This document shows, piece by piece, positions 46,789 through 56,203 of a DNA stretch of 64,000 nucleotides. Under the pieces are notes generated by a model. The model searched no databases. It was not told the origin of the DNA and worked only from the letters and a program-made list of their open reading frames with translations. Positions within the stretch are counted from its first letter, which is position 1, and each line of letters starts with the position of its first letter. The position numbers were made by a program, and so were the translations under genes. Source of the stretch: Stenotrophomonas maltophilia (GTDB lineage Bacteria > Pseudomonadota > Gammaproteobacteria > Xanthomonadales > Xanthomonadaceae); NCBI RefSeq assembly GCF_006970445.1, contig NZ_CP033877.1, forward strand, positions 628,750 to 692,749. The letters run 5' to 3'.

Positions 46789-47973
46789 GTGAAGGTCCTG
46801 TCGGTGTTTGGCACCCGACCGGAAGCGATCAAGATGGGGCCGTTGGTACGGGCCCTGGCACAGGCCGCGGACATCGAATCGGTGGTCTGCATCACCGGCC
46901 AGCACCGGGCGATGCTCGACCAGGTGATGTCGCTGTTCGAGATCACGGCCGACCATGACCTCGATGTCATGGTGCCCAACCAGACCCTCAATGGCCTGTG
47001 TTCCAGGCTGTTCGAGCGGCTTGACGCACTCTACACGCAGGTCCGCCCCGACCGTGTGCTGGTGCACGGAGATACCACCACGGCGATGACCGCCGCGCTG
47101 GCCGCGTTCCACCACCGCATCCCGATCGGCCATGTCGAGGCCGGCCTGCGCACCGGCGACATCAACCGGCCGTGGCCGGAGGAGATGAACCGGCGGGTGA
47201 TCGATGTGGTTGGCCATCAGCTGTATGCGCCCACCGCCAGCTCGCGTGCCAACCTGGCCCGCGAGCACCTGGGTGGACAGATCCTGGTCACCGGCAACAC
47301 GGTCATCGATGCCCTGCAGCAGACCGTGCAGCGCCTGGATGCTGATCCGGCACTGCGTGCCCAGGCTGACGAACCCTTCCACATGCTCGACCCCGGGCGC
47401 CGCCTGTTGCTGGTCACCGGCCATCGCCGTGAGAGCTTCGGCCAGGGCTTCGAGGACATCTGCCGTGCGCTGGCCGAACTGGCCCGGCGGCCGGACCTGC
47501 AGGTGCTGTACCCGGTGCACCTCAACCCGAACGTGCAGGGCCCGGTCAACGCCCACCTCGGCAACCTGGACAACGTGCACCTGGTGCCGCCGCAGGATTA
47601 CCTGCGCTTCGTGCGCCTGATGCAGCGCGCCGACGTCATCCTCACCGACTCCGGTGGCGTGCAGGAAGAAGCGCCGGCGCTGGCCAAACCGGTGCTGGTG
47701 ATGCGCGACGTCACCGAACGCCCGGAGGCGGTCGAGGCCGGCGTGGTGACGCTGGTCGGCACCACGCCCTCACGCATCGTCGAGGGGGTCAACGCGGCAC
47801 TGGCCCAGCCGCCGCGGCCGACCCGCTTCGACCCTGATGCCAGCCCCTATGGGGATGGCCGCGCCAGCGCCCGCATCGTCGCCGCCCTGCGCGGCACGCC
47901 CCTTCCCGAATTCTCGCCCGGTCTCCGCAGTGGCGGTGCCGCCCACCCCCATCCGCATGAAGTGACGCCATGA
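46789..47973 (+). CDS. wecB: UDP-N-acetylglucosamine 2-epimerase (non-hydrolysing)
   Basis: WecB interconverts UDP-GlcNAc and UDP-ManNAc in the cytoplasm. The 394-residue protein starts MKVLSVFGTRPEAIKMGPLV, the diagnostic family start, with VLVHGDTTTAMTAALAAF, GHVEAGLRTGD, TGHRRESFG and TDSGGVQEEAPAL. The C-terminus has an unusual His/Pro-rich tail (GAAHPHPHEVTP) beyond the family core. The start is GTG at 46789. Its stop overlaps the next gene's ATG (47970), coupling it to the BcsB-like, NfrB-like and NfrA-like genes, so it probably supplies UDP-ManNAc to the polysaccharide made there rather than to enterobacterial common antigen. Confidence 0.94.
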   Translation: MKVLSVFGTRPEAIKMGPLVRALAQAADIESVVCITGQHRAMLDQVMSLFEITADHDLDVMVPNQTLNGLCSRLFERLDALYTQVRPDRVLVHGDTTTAMTAALAAFHHRIPIGHVEAGLRTGDINRPWPEEMNRRVIDVVGHQLYAPTASSRANLAREHLGGQILVTGNTVIDALQQTVQRLDADPALRAQADEPFHMLDPGRRLLLVTGHRRESFGQGFEDICRALAELARRPDLQVLYPVHLNPNVQGPVNAHLGNLDNVHLVPPQDYLRFVRLMQRADVILTDSGGVQEEAPALAKPVLVMRDVTERPEAVEAGVVTLVGTTPSRIVEGVNAALAQPPRPTRFDPDASPYGDGRASARIVAALRGTPLPEFSPGLRSGGAAHPHPHEVTP

Positions 47974-50171
47974 CCCAGATCGGCCGCTCTCCCCTGTTTG
48001 TTTCCGCCGCCGCGTTCGTCCTGTCGGGCGTGGTCGGCAGTGCCCATGCCGCCGACAGCGTCGCCGGCCAGTTCGCCGAATGGAGCGGCGACAGCACGGT
48101 GAACCGGCAGATGACCCTGCGCGAACTCGGCTTCCGCCAGCCGCTGGTGTTGAGCGGGCAGGAGAGCCAGCGCGAGGTCTACCTGCCGGTGCCGGCCGGC
48201 GTTGCCACCCGCGATGCGCAGCTACAGCTCGATGGGCGTTACGTGCGCGGCCACGCCGGACGCACCTCGGGGTTGTGGTCGGTCGATGGCGATCCGATCG
48301 CCGCGCGTTCGATCACCGATGCCCAGGGCGATGCCAGCCAGCTGCTGGCCATCGATGGCGAACCCCGCCAGAACGGCTTCGTGCGGGTCGGTGTCGGCTG
48401 GTGGTCGATCGTGTCCGACTACCAGTGTGCCGACCAGAGTGCACCGGCCAACGTGCTGCGGCTGTCGCCGGACTCGCGCTTCAGCTACCGCTTCGACGGC
48501 CGCTCCGTGGACACCGTGGCCAAGGCCTGGGGCGCCTTGCCACCGCAGGTGCGCCTGCTGGTGGATGGCAAGGCGCTGCAGGCGCCCGCCTACGACGCGG
48601 CCTGGCGCATCGGTACCGCGTTGCAGGCCGGCGGCAAGCAGGTGCAGGTGGTGGCGCTGCCCAAGGTCGGTGACAGCGTCGACCTGGCCGGCATCAGCAT
48701 CCCGGCCAGCCTGCAGGGCGTGCCGGCCTATGCCGCGCTGGCTACGGGCGAGCGTGCGCACGCGATCAAGGACCTGGCCGAAGTGGGGGCGCTGCTGTCG
48801 TTGCGCGACAGCGGGCCGCTGGCCGCCGATGTGATGATCGGCAGCGATGCATTGCGCGCCGGCGTGCGTGCGGCGCTGGATGCGCTGGCCGTACAGGTTG
48901 GCGCGGTGGGCGCTGATGCGGGCACGGCATTCGCCGCGTGGCGCGGTACCGACATGGGCGGCCTGGAAAAGCCCGCTGCCAACGCATCGGTCAGCGTGGT
49001 GGCCGTGGCCGGGCGTCCGACGCTGGTGGTCGACCCGGCAGCGGCGGGCAAGGTCGCCGGGCTGTTCGCCGAACAGTGGCGCAGCTATGCGCTGGGCCGC
49101 AGCCTGCAGGTCAGCGCAGCAGGCACGCCCAGACTGGACGGTGACCAGGTACTGCTGAGCCGGCTCGGCAACATCGCCGGTACCATGGATGTGGTGACCC
49201 GCGCCGACCGCAGCGCCAGCTTCGATCTCGGTGCGCTGTCGGCCGACGGGCGCCTGCCCGAGGAAGTGGTGATCGACGTCTCGGCGGCCCCCAACGCGGC
49301 CGGGCAGGGCGCGGTGGCGACGATCTACTTCAACGACTATCTGCTGGGCGGCAAGGTGCTGTCGGCCAACGGCCAGCCGCAACGGCTGGTGGCCAAGGTG
49401 CCGGCCTACGCGCTGTCGGCGCGCAACGAGATCCGCGTCAGCTTCCTGCGCCAGCCGGCACGCCCCTACTGCCACGATCCGGCGACCGGCTATCCGGTAT
49501 CGATCCTGCCCAGCAGCCACCTGACCCTGGCCAAGCGTTCGCTGGGCAGTGATTTCGTCGGTGCCAGCAGCCAGCTGTCACGCGGCAACCAGGTATTCGT
49601 GCCCGGCGCCTGGTTGCAGGATGCGCCGGCCTCGCTGGGCAAGGTCATCGCGGTGGCCAGTGCAGTGGGCGCCTCGCCGGAAGCGTCGGAACTGAAGGTG
49701 GTCGACGCCGGTGCCGCGGTCAGCCCGGGCGCACCGTGGCTGGCCTTCGGCGTGGCACCGGCCGGTGTCGATGTGGCCGGCCTGAAGGACGGCCACCTGC
49801 TGATCGGTGGCACGTCGCAGCCGCTGCTGGATGTCAGCGGGCTGGATCGCGCCGCGGTGGTGCAGGTGGGGTCGTCCGGCGGCCAGCTGGGTGTTCTCTA
49901 CAGCGACCTCGGTGCGCAGACACCGTCGTTCGGCGCGCCGTTCCGGCTGCTGCGCGGCGATCTTGCCGTGCTTGACGGCAGTGATGCCGTGCGCGAATTC
50001 GACCGCCAGGATCCCTATGGCACGCGGATCGCGCAGGACGGCAACCCGCAATCGAAGTGGGAACGGCACATGGTCTGGTTGCTGCTGCTGGTCGGTGTGA
50101 TCGTGTTCGCACTGCTCGCCGCCCGCGTCACCCAGGTGCGCCGCCGCAAGTCCGCCAACGCAGGGCATTGA
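47970..50171 (+). CDS. BcsB-like periplasmic, membrane-anchored polysaccharide synthase subunit
   Basis: A 733-residue exported protein with a signal peptide ending GSAHA, a long periplasmic beta-rich region and one C-terminal membrane helix (HMVWLLLLVGVIVFALLAA) followed by a basic tail. This layout and segments such as GWWSIVSDYQCADQ and IYFNDYLLGGKVL resemble BcsB, the cellulose-synthase partner that guides the polymer through the periplasm. Cellulose genes are not present; instead the next gene is an NfrB-like synthase, so this is likely its periplasmic partner. It overlaps wecB by 4 bases and precedes nfrB by 6 bases. The BcsB relationship is by pattern and should be confirmed by profile search. 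Confidence 0.75.
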   Translation: MTQIGRSPLFVSAAAFVLSGVVGSAHAADSVAGQFAEWSGDSTVNRQMTLRELGFRQPLVLSGQESQREVYLPVPAGVATRDAQLQLDGRYVRGHAGRTSGLWSVDGDPIAARSITDAQGDASQLLAIDGEPRQNGFVRVGVGWWSIVSDYQCADQSAPANVLRLSPDSRFSYRFDGRSVDTVAKAWGALPPQVRLLVDGKALQAPAYDAAWRIGTALQAGGKQVQVVALPKVGDSVDLAGISIPASLQGVPAYAALATGERAHAIKDLAEVGALLSLRDSGPLAADVMIGSDALRAGVRAALDALAVQVGAVGADAGTAFAAWRGTDMGGLEKPAANASVSVVAVAGRPTLVVDPAAAGKVAGLFAEQWRSYALGRSLQVSAAGTPRLDGDQVLLSRLGNIAGTMDVVTRADRSASFDLGALSADGRLPEEVVIDVSAAPNAAGQGAVATIYFNDYLLGGKVLSANGQPQRLVAKVPAYALSARNEIRVSFLRQPARPYCHDPATGYPVSILPSSHLTLAKRSLGSDFVGASSQLSRGNQVFVPGAWLQDAPASLGKVIAVASAVGASPEASELKVVDAGAAVSPGAPWLAFGVAPAGVDVAGLKDGHLLIGGTSQPLLDVSGLDRAAVVQVGSSGGQLGVLYSDLGAQTPSFGAPFRLLRGDLAVLDGSDAVREFDRQDPYGTRIAQDGNPQSKWERHMVWLLLLVGVIVFALLAARVTQVRRRKSANAGH

Positions 50172-50177
50172 TCCGCC

Positions 50178-52325
50178 GTGGACGGTCTGTTCTGGAACAT
50201 CCAGCTGGCCAACTACTACGCCGCCCTGGAAACCACGGCGGCGGCGGTGGCCGTGCTGATCCTGATCTCCAGCCTCGATGACCTGTTCATCGATGTCTGG
50301 TACTGGGTGCGCGAGAGCTGGCGCGCGCTCACCATCAAGCGCCGCGATGCGTACCGGCCGCTGACCCAGGAAGACCTGCTGCAGCGGCCGGAACAGCCGC
50401 TGGCGATCATGGTGCCGGCATGGATGGAGTACGACGTCATCGCGCAGATGGTGGAGAACATGATCAACGTGCTCGACTACCGCGAGTACGTCGTGTTCGT
50501 CGGCACCTATCCCAACGACCAGCAGACCATCGACGAAGTCGAACGCATGCGTCGCCGCTACAAACGCCTGCGCCGCGTGGAGGTGCCGCACGACGGGCCG
50601 ACCAGCAAGGCCGACTGCCTGAACTGGCTGATCCTGGCGATCTTCGATTATGAGAAGCGCCACGACATTGAGTTCGCTGGCGTGATCCTGCACGACAGCG
50701 AGGACGTGCTGCACCCGATGGAACTGCGTTTCTATAACTACCTGCTGCCGCGCAAGGACATGATCCAGTTGCCGGTCACCTCGCTGGACCGCGAGTGGTA
50801 CGAGCTGGTGGCCGGTGTCTACATGGACGAGTTCGCCGAATGGCACGCCAAGGATCTGGTGGTGCGCGAGAGCGTATCCGGCATGGTGCCGTCGGCTGGC
50901 GTCGGTACCTGCTTCTCGCGGCGGGCGTTGTTGGCGTTGAGTGCGCAGACCGACAACCAGCCCTTCAACACCGACAGCCTCACCGAGGATTACGACGTCG
51001 GTGCGCGGCTGGCAGCGATGGGCATGCAGTCGATCTTCGCCCGCTTCCCGGTGCAGTTCCGCGTGCGTCGACCGTCGTGGTTCGGCTGGGGGCCGGTGCG
51101 CGAGCGCACCCAGCGGATGGCGCTGTGCGTGCGCGAGTACTTCCCCGACAACTTCCGCGCCTCGTACCGGCAGAAGGCGCGCTGGGTGCTCGGCATCGGC
51201 CTGCAGAGCTGGGAGTCGCTGGGCTGGCGCGGCTCGCTGGCCACCAAGTACCTGCTGGCGCGCGACCGCAAGGGCATCATCACCTCGTTCGTCAGCATCA
51301 TCGCCTACATCATCTTCCTGCAGCTGCTGCTGTTCTGGCTGCTGAAGATGACCGGGGTGTGGACGATGCAGTTCCCCAGCGTGTTCCAGGCCGGTACCTG
51401 GCAGATGAATGTCGCGCTGCTGACCACCGCGGCGCTGGCGACCCGCGTCGTGCAGCGCTTCTACTTCGTCAACCGGCTGTACGGCTGGGAACATGCACTG
51501 ATGTCGATCCCGCGCATGGTGGTCGGCAACATGATCAATTTCATGGCCACCGCCCGGGCGTGGAAGGTGTTCCTTGCCTACCTGCTGTTCGGCAAGCGCA
51601 TGGTCTGGGACAAGACCATGCACGACTTCCCGGATGCGGGACAGCTGGTGCAGACCCGCAAGCAGCTGGGCGAACTGTTGACCACCTGGCAGGCAGTGGA
51701 GCCCGAGCGGCTGCAGCAGGCGCTGGACCAGCAGCATGCCGGTCGGCAGCAGCCGCTGGGCCGCATCTTGCTCACCCAGGGCTGGCTGGATGATGAAACG
51801 CTGGCCGAGGCGATCGCCTTCCAGGGTGACCTGCAGCGCGCAGTGATCGATGTGGACTACCTGCGCGCCTGCCAGTTCCCGGTCAGTGCCGATGCCTGCG
51901 TGCAGTGGCGCATGCTGCCGTTGCCGCCGCGCCAGCAGGGAACACTGCGGCTGGCCGTGGCCAGTCCATTGCCCGAAGACGCGCTGGCGCTGCTGAAGCA
52001 GGAAACCCGCAGCGAGCACATCGAACAGAGCATCGCCCGCGAAAGCGAAATCAACGCCGGTCTGCGCCTGATCGGCGGCGACCGGCACTGGCAGCTGGAT
52101 AACGTCCCCTTGCTGGGCGACCTGCTGGTGGAGATGCGCCTGATCGACCACGCGCGCTTCGAGATCGCACTGGACGCGTACAAGCCGCAGCGCGATGGCC
52201 GCATCGGCGATTACCTGGTCAAGCAGGGGATCACCACCGAAGACGCCGTGGCCCAGGCCATGCAGGAGCAGCGCCGGCGTGCGGCCGCGCTGCAGTCGCC
52301 GCCTCCCGGAGCCTTGCCGGCATGA
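50178..52325 (+). CDS. nfrB: NfrB-like processive glycosyltransferase with C-terminal MshEN-like domain
   Basis: A 715-residue inner-membrane GT2. The catalytic motifs of processive synthases are all visible: the donor site around VPAWMEYDVI, DSED at 173-176, TEDYD at 269-273 and QKARW (QxxRW) at 332-336. Membrane helices flank the domain (about 15-32, 368-390, 412-428). From about residue 494 two MshEN-like segments follow (494-550 with QPLGRILLTQGWLDDETL; 643-698 with RIGDYLVKQGITTEDAVAQAM), the c-di-GMP-binding fold of MshE-type ATPases and of E. coli NfrB. Architecture and length match NfrB, which makes a ManNAc-rich glycan used by phage N4. The start is GTG at 50178; the stop overlaps nfrA. 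Confidence 0.88.
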   Translation: MDGLFWNIQLANYYAALETTAAAVAVLILISSLDDLFIDVWYWVRESWRALTIKRRDAYRPLTQEDLLQRPEQPLAIMVPAWMEYDVIAQMVENMINVLDYREYVVFVGTYPNDQQTIDEVERMRRRYKRLRRVEVPHDGPTSKADCLNWLILAIFDYEKRHDIEFAGVILHDSEDVLHPMELRFYNYLLPRKDMIQLPVTSLDREWYELVAGVYMDEFAEWHAKDLVVRESVSGMVPSAGVGTCFSRRALLALSAQTDNQPFNTDSLTEDYDVGARLAAMGMQSIFARFPVQFRVRRPSWFGWGPVRERTQRMALCVREYFPDNFRASYRQKARWVLGIGLQSWESLGWRGSLATKYLLARDRKGIITSFVSIIAYIIFLQLLLFWLLKMTGVWTMQFPSVFQAGTWQMNVALLTTAALATRVVQRFYFVNRLYGWEHALMSIPRMVVGNMINFMATARAWKVFLAYLLFGKRMVWDKTMHDFPDAGQLVQTRKQLGELLTTWQAVEPERLQQALDQQHAGRQQPLGRILLTQGWLDDETLAEAIAFQGDLQRAVIDVDYLRACQFPVSADACVQWRMLPLPPRQQGTLRLAVASPLPEDALALLKQETRSEHIEQSIARESEINAGLRLIGGDRHWQLDNVPLLGDLLVEMRLIDHARFEIALDAYKPQRDGRIGDYLVKQGITTEDAVAQAMQEQRRRAAALQSPPPGALPA

Positions 52326-55156
52326 AGACCACGCTGCTGTCCACTGTCATTGCCGTGGCACTGGCCACGGCCGCCGCGCCGGTGCTGGCACAGGCTGACG
52401 CGGCACTGCCGCTGTCCGGTGCGGCCTACCGCATCGCCGAGCAGGCGTTTGCCGCCTATGAGCGCGGCGACTACCGGGCGGCCTACCAGCAGTCCACCGA
52501 GGCCATCCGGCTGCGCCCGGACGTGGTGCGGCTGCGCCTGCTGCAGATCTATGCGTTGCAGAAACTGGGGCGGGGTGCAGAGGCACAGCAGCAGGCGCGT
52601 CGCGCACTGGATGCGGGGTTGAACGACCCGGCCTTGCCGGCGCTGGCGGCGGCCGCCGCTGCACGCAGCACCTCCACGGACCGTACCGGTGCGCGCGCTG
52701 CATCGCCATCGCGTCCGGTCAGCAGTGCCGTAGACCGCAGCAGGCAGCAGGCCTACGCGTTGGCCACCGAGGCGTATGCCGCCTATGACGCCGGGCGCAT
52801 GGCAGAGGCGGCCAGCAAGGCCGAGCAGGCCTTCCGGCAGCAGCCGACGCAAGGTGCCTGGGCGTTGCTGTGGGTGGCTGCGCTGGAGGCACAGCAGCAG
52901 CCCGAACAGGCCGACGCCGCCATTGCCACCGCACTGCAGCTCGGCGCGCCGAACGCCGAGGCGCTGCAGGCCCGGCGCGTGGCGCTGGATCGCCAGCGCG
53001 CGCTGCTGCAGGCCCAACAGGCGTATCGGTCGCTGTCCACGCAGGACGATGCCGCGGCCGTTGCGCAGGCACGTGCCGCTGTCGAGCTGGCACCGGAGGT
53101 GGCCTCGTACCGGTTGCTGCTGATTACCGCGCAGCTGCAGCAGGGGCAGCTGGCCGACGCCGAGCGCAGTGCCGACCAGGCGTTGCAGGCTGACGGCCAG
53201 GATCTCAATGCCCGGGTGATGCGCGGCTATCTGCGCCAGCGGCAGGGCAATAGCGTGCTCGCCAATGAGGACTTCGACGCCGCGCTCGCCATGCCGGGGT
53301 CAACTACGCAACAGCGCTATGTGCGCCTGCTGGCGGTGGATGGGGCCCTGGCCGCCGGGGATCGTGCACGCGCCGCTGTACTGATGGCGCCGCTGCAGGC
53401 AGCAGCGCCGGCTGGAGAGATCGACGCACGGTCACAGCAGCTGCTGCGGCAGGGTATCGAGCAGCGCGCCAAGGCAATCGGTTCCAGTCGCGAGCGTCCG
53501 CACATGAGTGCACAGGCCTATCCAGCACCGTTCCAGCACTGCCAGTCGGGTGACACCGGCAACGTCTGCGAGCTGATGCCGGCCGACCTGCAGGGCGACG
53601 GTGGCGCCGCACAGCGCGCCTATGCGGCCTATGCGCGGCAGGACTACGCCGAGGCCATCGGTGAGGCGCGGCAGGCCGTGCAACTCGCACCGGACGACGC
53701 GAACCTGCAAGGCCTGCTGACTACGACGCTGGCGGCAGGCAACCGCAGCCAGCAGGACCAAGCGCGGCAGCGCCTGGATGCGGCACTGGCACTGCGTCCT
53801 GATGACGCGGGGGCGCTGATGCAACGCGGCTATCTCAACCAGAAAGCCCACGAACCGGCGCGCGCACTGTCCGACTTCCGTGCCGCCGAGGCCACCGGCA
53901 AGGCACCGAAGAGCGTGGTGCTCGACCAGGCTTACGCGAGTGCGGCCAACGGCGATCATCCGCAGGCGGTGTCACTGCTGCGCAGTGCCATTGATCGCGC
54001 CGACGCCGGTGAGCTGCCGCTGGATGCGCATCAGCGCTACAACGTGCGCAATGCCATCGCCAACTATTCGCGCGAGTGGGGCGTGATCGCCTCGGCCGGC
54101 TTCCGTGGCGCGCGCCAGGCGGCGACCAATGTCGGCGGTGCGGCGATCAGTACGCCGGGCGATTCGGTGTTCAGCACGTTGGAGGCGTTCTGGCGTCCCC
54201 CGGCTTTCAACGACCAGCACGGCACGCTGGAGCTCTACGCGCGCCTGCTCAACACCCTGTACGACCAGGGCGGCACCTACGAATCGATCCGCGCGGTGGA
54301 TCCGTGCACCGGCGAATCGACTCCGGATGCACGCGCACGCGCCGAACGTCTCAGCCATTCGCGTTCCACGACCGGCTGGCCGTCGACCATCGCCTCGTTC
54401 GGCATGCGCTATGCCTTTGGCCAGACCGGCCTGAGCGCCGGCATCGAGCGTCGCCAGTTCCTCGGCAGCGCCACCCGCACGGGTGATGTCTATCCCGCCT
54501 CGGCGGCCGTGCAGTGCAGCCTGCAGTTGGCCCTGAACCCGCCACTGGAAGCCAGCACGCTGGCCCGCTACCGCCTGGCCAGCGGTTCCGGTGGCTGGAT
54601 GTCCTACCTGACCTACGGCTATTACCACGGTACCGACCTGCGCACCGACGTCAACCAGTGGTGGATGGTCAGCGGCTACGCGCAGGGCGGCTATACCTGG
54701 GATGACAACAGCGCGCACTTCACCCTCGATGCACTCGATGCCAATGGCACGCCGGTGCGGCGGATCGGCGATGCCAACGGGCGCCTGCATCGCGAACAGT
54801 GGTTCGCTGCCGGTGAACTGCGCGCCGGCCGCAGCTTCCGCTTTGGTGCCGGGCAGACCCACTGGGTGGTCACGCCGTACGTGGTGGTGGGGGCGGACTG
54901 GCTCGACCAGCGCTCGCGGGTGCGCGACATCCGTTACCCGCTGTTCCCGGCGCAGTCGTTCGCGCTCAACGATACGCAGCGCAGCTGGTCACTGGGCGCA
55001 GGGCCGGGCGTGGGCGTGCGCTACTGGTTCCGCGAGGACCACTACAACACCCCGCGTTCCTACCTGGACCTGACAGTGCAGTACCGCTTCGCCATCGGCG
55101 GCGGTGATACGCAGCGCGCCAAGGGCCTGTTCGCCACCGCCATCCTCTACTACTGA
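52322..55156 (+). CDS. nfrA: NfrA-like outer-membrane polysaccharide exporter (TPR plus beta-barrel)
   Basis: A 944-residue secreted protein. After a signal peptide ending PVLAQA come tandem TPR-like helical repeats over about residues 25-575 (for example EQAFAAYERGDYRAAYQQS and QRAYAAYARQDYAEAIGEA). A C-terminal domain from about 590 matches the phage N4 adsorption protein A region (SREWGVIASAGFRG, MSYLTYGYYHGTDLR, YRFAIGGGDTQRAKG) and ends in Tyr, as outer-membrane barrels do. In E. coli NfrA is the outer-membrane partner of NfrB and the N4 receptor. The ATG overlaps the nfrB stop, and the 3' end overlaps the convergent next gene by 7 bases. Confidence 0.87.
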   Translation: MKTTLLSTVIAVALATAAAPVLAQADAALPLSGAAYRIAEQAFAAYERGDYRAAYQQSTEAIRLRPDVVRLRLLQIYALQKLGRGAEAQQQARRALDAGLNDPALPALAAAAAARSTSTDRTGARAASPSRPVSSAVDRSRQQAYALATEAYAAYDAGRMAEAASKAEQAFRQQPTQGAWALLWVAALEAQQQPEQADAAIATALQLGAPNAEALQARRVALDRQRALLQAQQAYRSLSTQDDAAAVAQARAAVELAPEVASYRLLLITAQLQQGQLADAERSADQALQADGQDLNARVMRGYLRQRQGNSVLANEDFDAALAMPGSTTQQRYVRLLAVDGALAAGDRARAAVLMAPLQAAAPAGEIDARSQQLLRQGIEQRAKAIGSSRERPHMSAQAYPAPFQHCQSGDTGNVCELMPADLQGDGGAAQRAYAAYARQDYAEAIGEARQAVQLAPDDANLQGLLTTTLAAGNRSQQDQARQRLDAALALRPDDAGALMQRGYLNQKAHEPARALSDFRAAEATGKAPKSVVLDQAYASAANGDHPQAVSLLRSAIDRADAGELPLDAHQRYNVRNAIANYSREWGVIASAGFRGARQAATNVGGAAISTPGDSVFSTLEAFWRPPAFNDQHGTLELYARLLNTLYDQGGTYESIRAVDPCTGESTPDARARAERLSHSRSTTGWPSTIASFGMRYAFGQTGLSAGIERRQFLGSATRTGDVYPASAAVQCSLQLALNPPLEASTLARYRLASGSGGWMSYLTYGYYHGTDLRTDVNQWWMVSGYAQGGYTWDDNSAHFTLDALDANGTPVRRIGDANGRLHREQWFAAGELRAGRSFRFGAGQTHWVVTPYVVVGADWLDQRSRVRDIRYPLFPAQSFALNDTQRSWSLGAGPGVGVRYWFREDHYNTPRSYLDLTVQYRFAIGGGDTQRAKGLFATAILYY

Positions 55157-56154
55157 GGCAGGCCCCAGCGTCGTCGCAGTGCCGCGGCCTGCGGCGTGTC
55201 CTGGGTCAGCCACGGCTCCAGTGCATAGACCAGCACGTGCTGCGCACCACTGTCGTGTGCCCACCCCAGCTGCCGCTGGATGCGCGCGGCATCGGCGGTT
55301 TCGCCCTTGAACGCGCTGCCATCAGCGGCGCCGCCGGGCAGTTCGCGGAACAGTTCAACGATCGCATCGAAACCGATGCCGTGTGCATGGAAATGATCGA
55401 GCAGCGGTTGCAGCTGCTGCACGTTGCCGGCACCGGCCACCCCCACGCCATCCTGCACCATCGGCCGCAGCGTGGCCTGTGCCAGCACCGCCTGCCACAG
55501 CGTGACCAGGTTGCCATCGGTGTGCAGGCGGCTGAAGTAACAGGAGATCGCACAGTCACCGCCGCGCGCGCGGGCGGCGTCTGCCAGCCCGTGCAGCCAC
55601 TGCGCCAGCCATTGCTGGCGGGCCGGATCGGCCCAGTGGTACTGCTCCAGTTCGTAGGGCAGGTACCAGCCCCCGAAGGCCGGCTGCTGCGCCCAGGGAG
55701 CCTGTGCCAACCAGCTGCGTGCATGCGCGAGGCTGTCGGCCAGGAACGCCTGCAGCGTGGCATCGTCGGCCCCGATCGCCTGCCACCAGCGTTGCTGGAG
55801 GGGCAGTCCGACGCGGATGCGAAGGTTGTTCTCGCTGGCGGCGGTGAACAGCTGTTGCAGGCTGCCGTCGGGCAGTGACCAGTCGCCATCGCTGCCGCCG
55901 ACGATGCCGGTCCATTGCAGCACCAGCTGTCGGCAGCCCAGCGCATGTGCAAGCTTCAACGAACGTTGCCAGTCGGCCAGGCCCCACTGCAGGTGGCTGC
56001 GCCACGGCTGCAGGAAGGTGCCATCAACCTGCACCGGCATGGAGCAGCCGGGCAGGGTGGCGAGCGTAGCGGCCAACGGCGCCAGCACCGCCGCGCGCAG
56101 CAGCCGGCGGCGCAACGGCGAAGACGGATCCGTGGGAAGGTCGGGCCGAACCAT
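55150..56154 (-). CDS. Putative lipoprotein with glycosidase-like TIM barrel (DUF4434-like)
   Basis: A 334-residue exported protein. The N-terminus (RRRLLRAAVLAPLAATLATLPGC) looks like a lipoprotein signal with a basic, Tat-like start and Cys at the end. The rest resembles a glycoside-hydrolase-type barrel of the DUF4434 kind: the early GTFLQPW strand, VLQWTGI, FGGWYLPYELEQYHW with a candidate acidic pair, ISCYFSRL, and VYALEPWL near the end. It is convergent with nfrA and overlaps it by 7 bases. It may trim or release the polysaccharide made by the upstream locus and could correspond to YbcH of the E. coli Nfr system; both are inference. The start is the ATG read from 56154. Confidence 0.7.
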   Translation of the reverse strand: MVRPDLPTDPSSPLRRRLLRAAVLAPLAATLATLPGCSMPVQVDGTFLQPWRSHLQWGLADWQRSLKLAHALGCRQLVLQWTGIVGGSDGDWSLPDGSLQQLFTAASENNLRIRVGLPLQQRWWQAIGADDATLQAFLADSLAHARSWLAQAPWAQQPAFGGWYLPYELEQYHWADPARQQWLAQWLHGLADAARARGGDCAISCYFSRLHTDGNLVTLWQAVLAQATLRPMVQDGVGVAGAGNVQQLQPLLDHFHAHGIGFDAIVELFRELPGGAADGSAFKGETADAARIQRQLGWAHDSGAQHVLVYALEPWLTQDTPQAAALRRRWGLPQ

Positions 56155-56203
56155 GCCCACATCATCCCAGAGCACCGTGCGTGACAGGTGAACCCCGCAC
56201 CCG

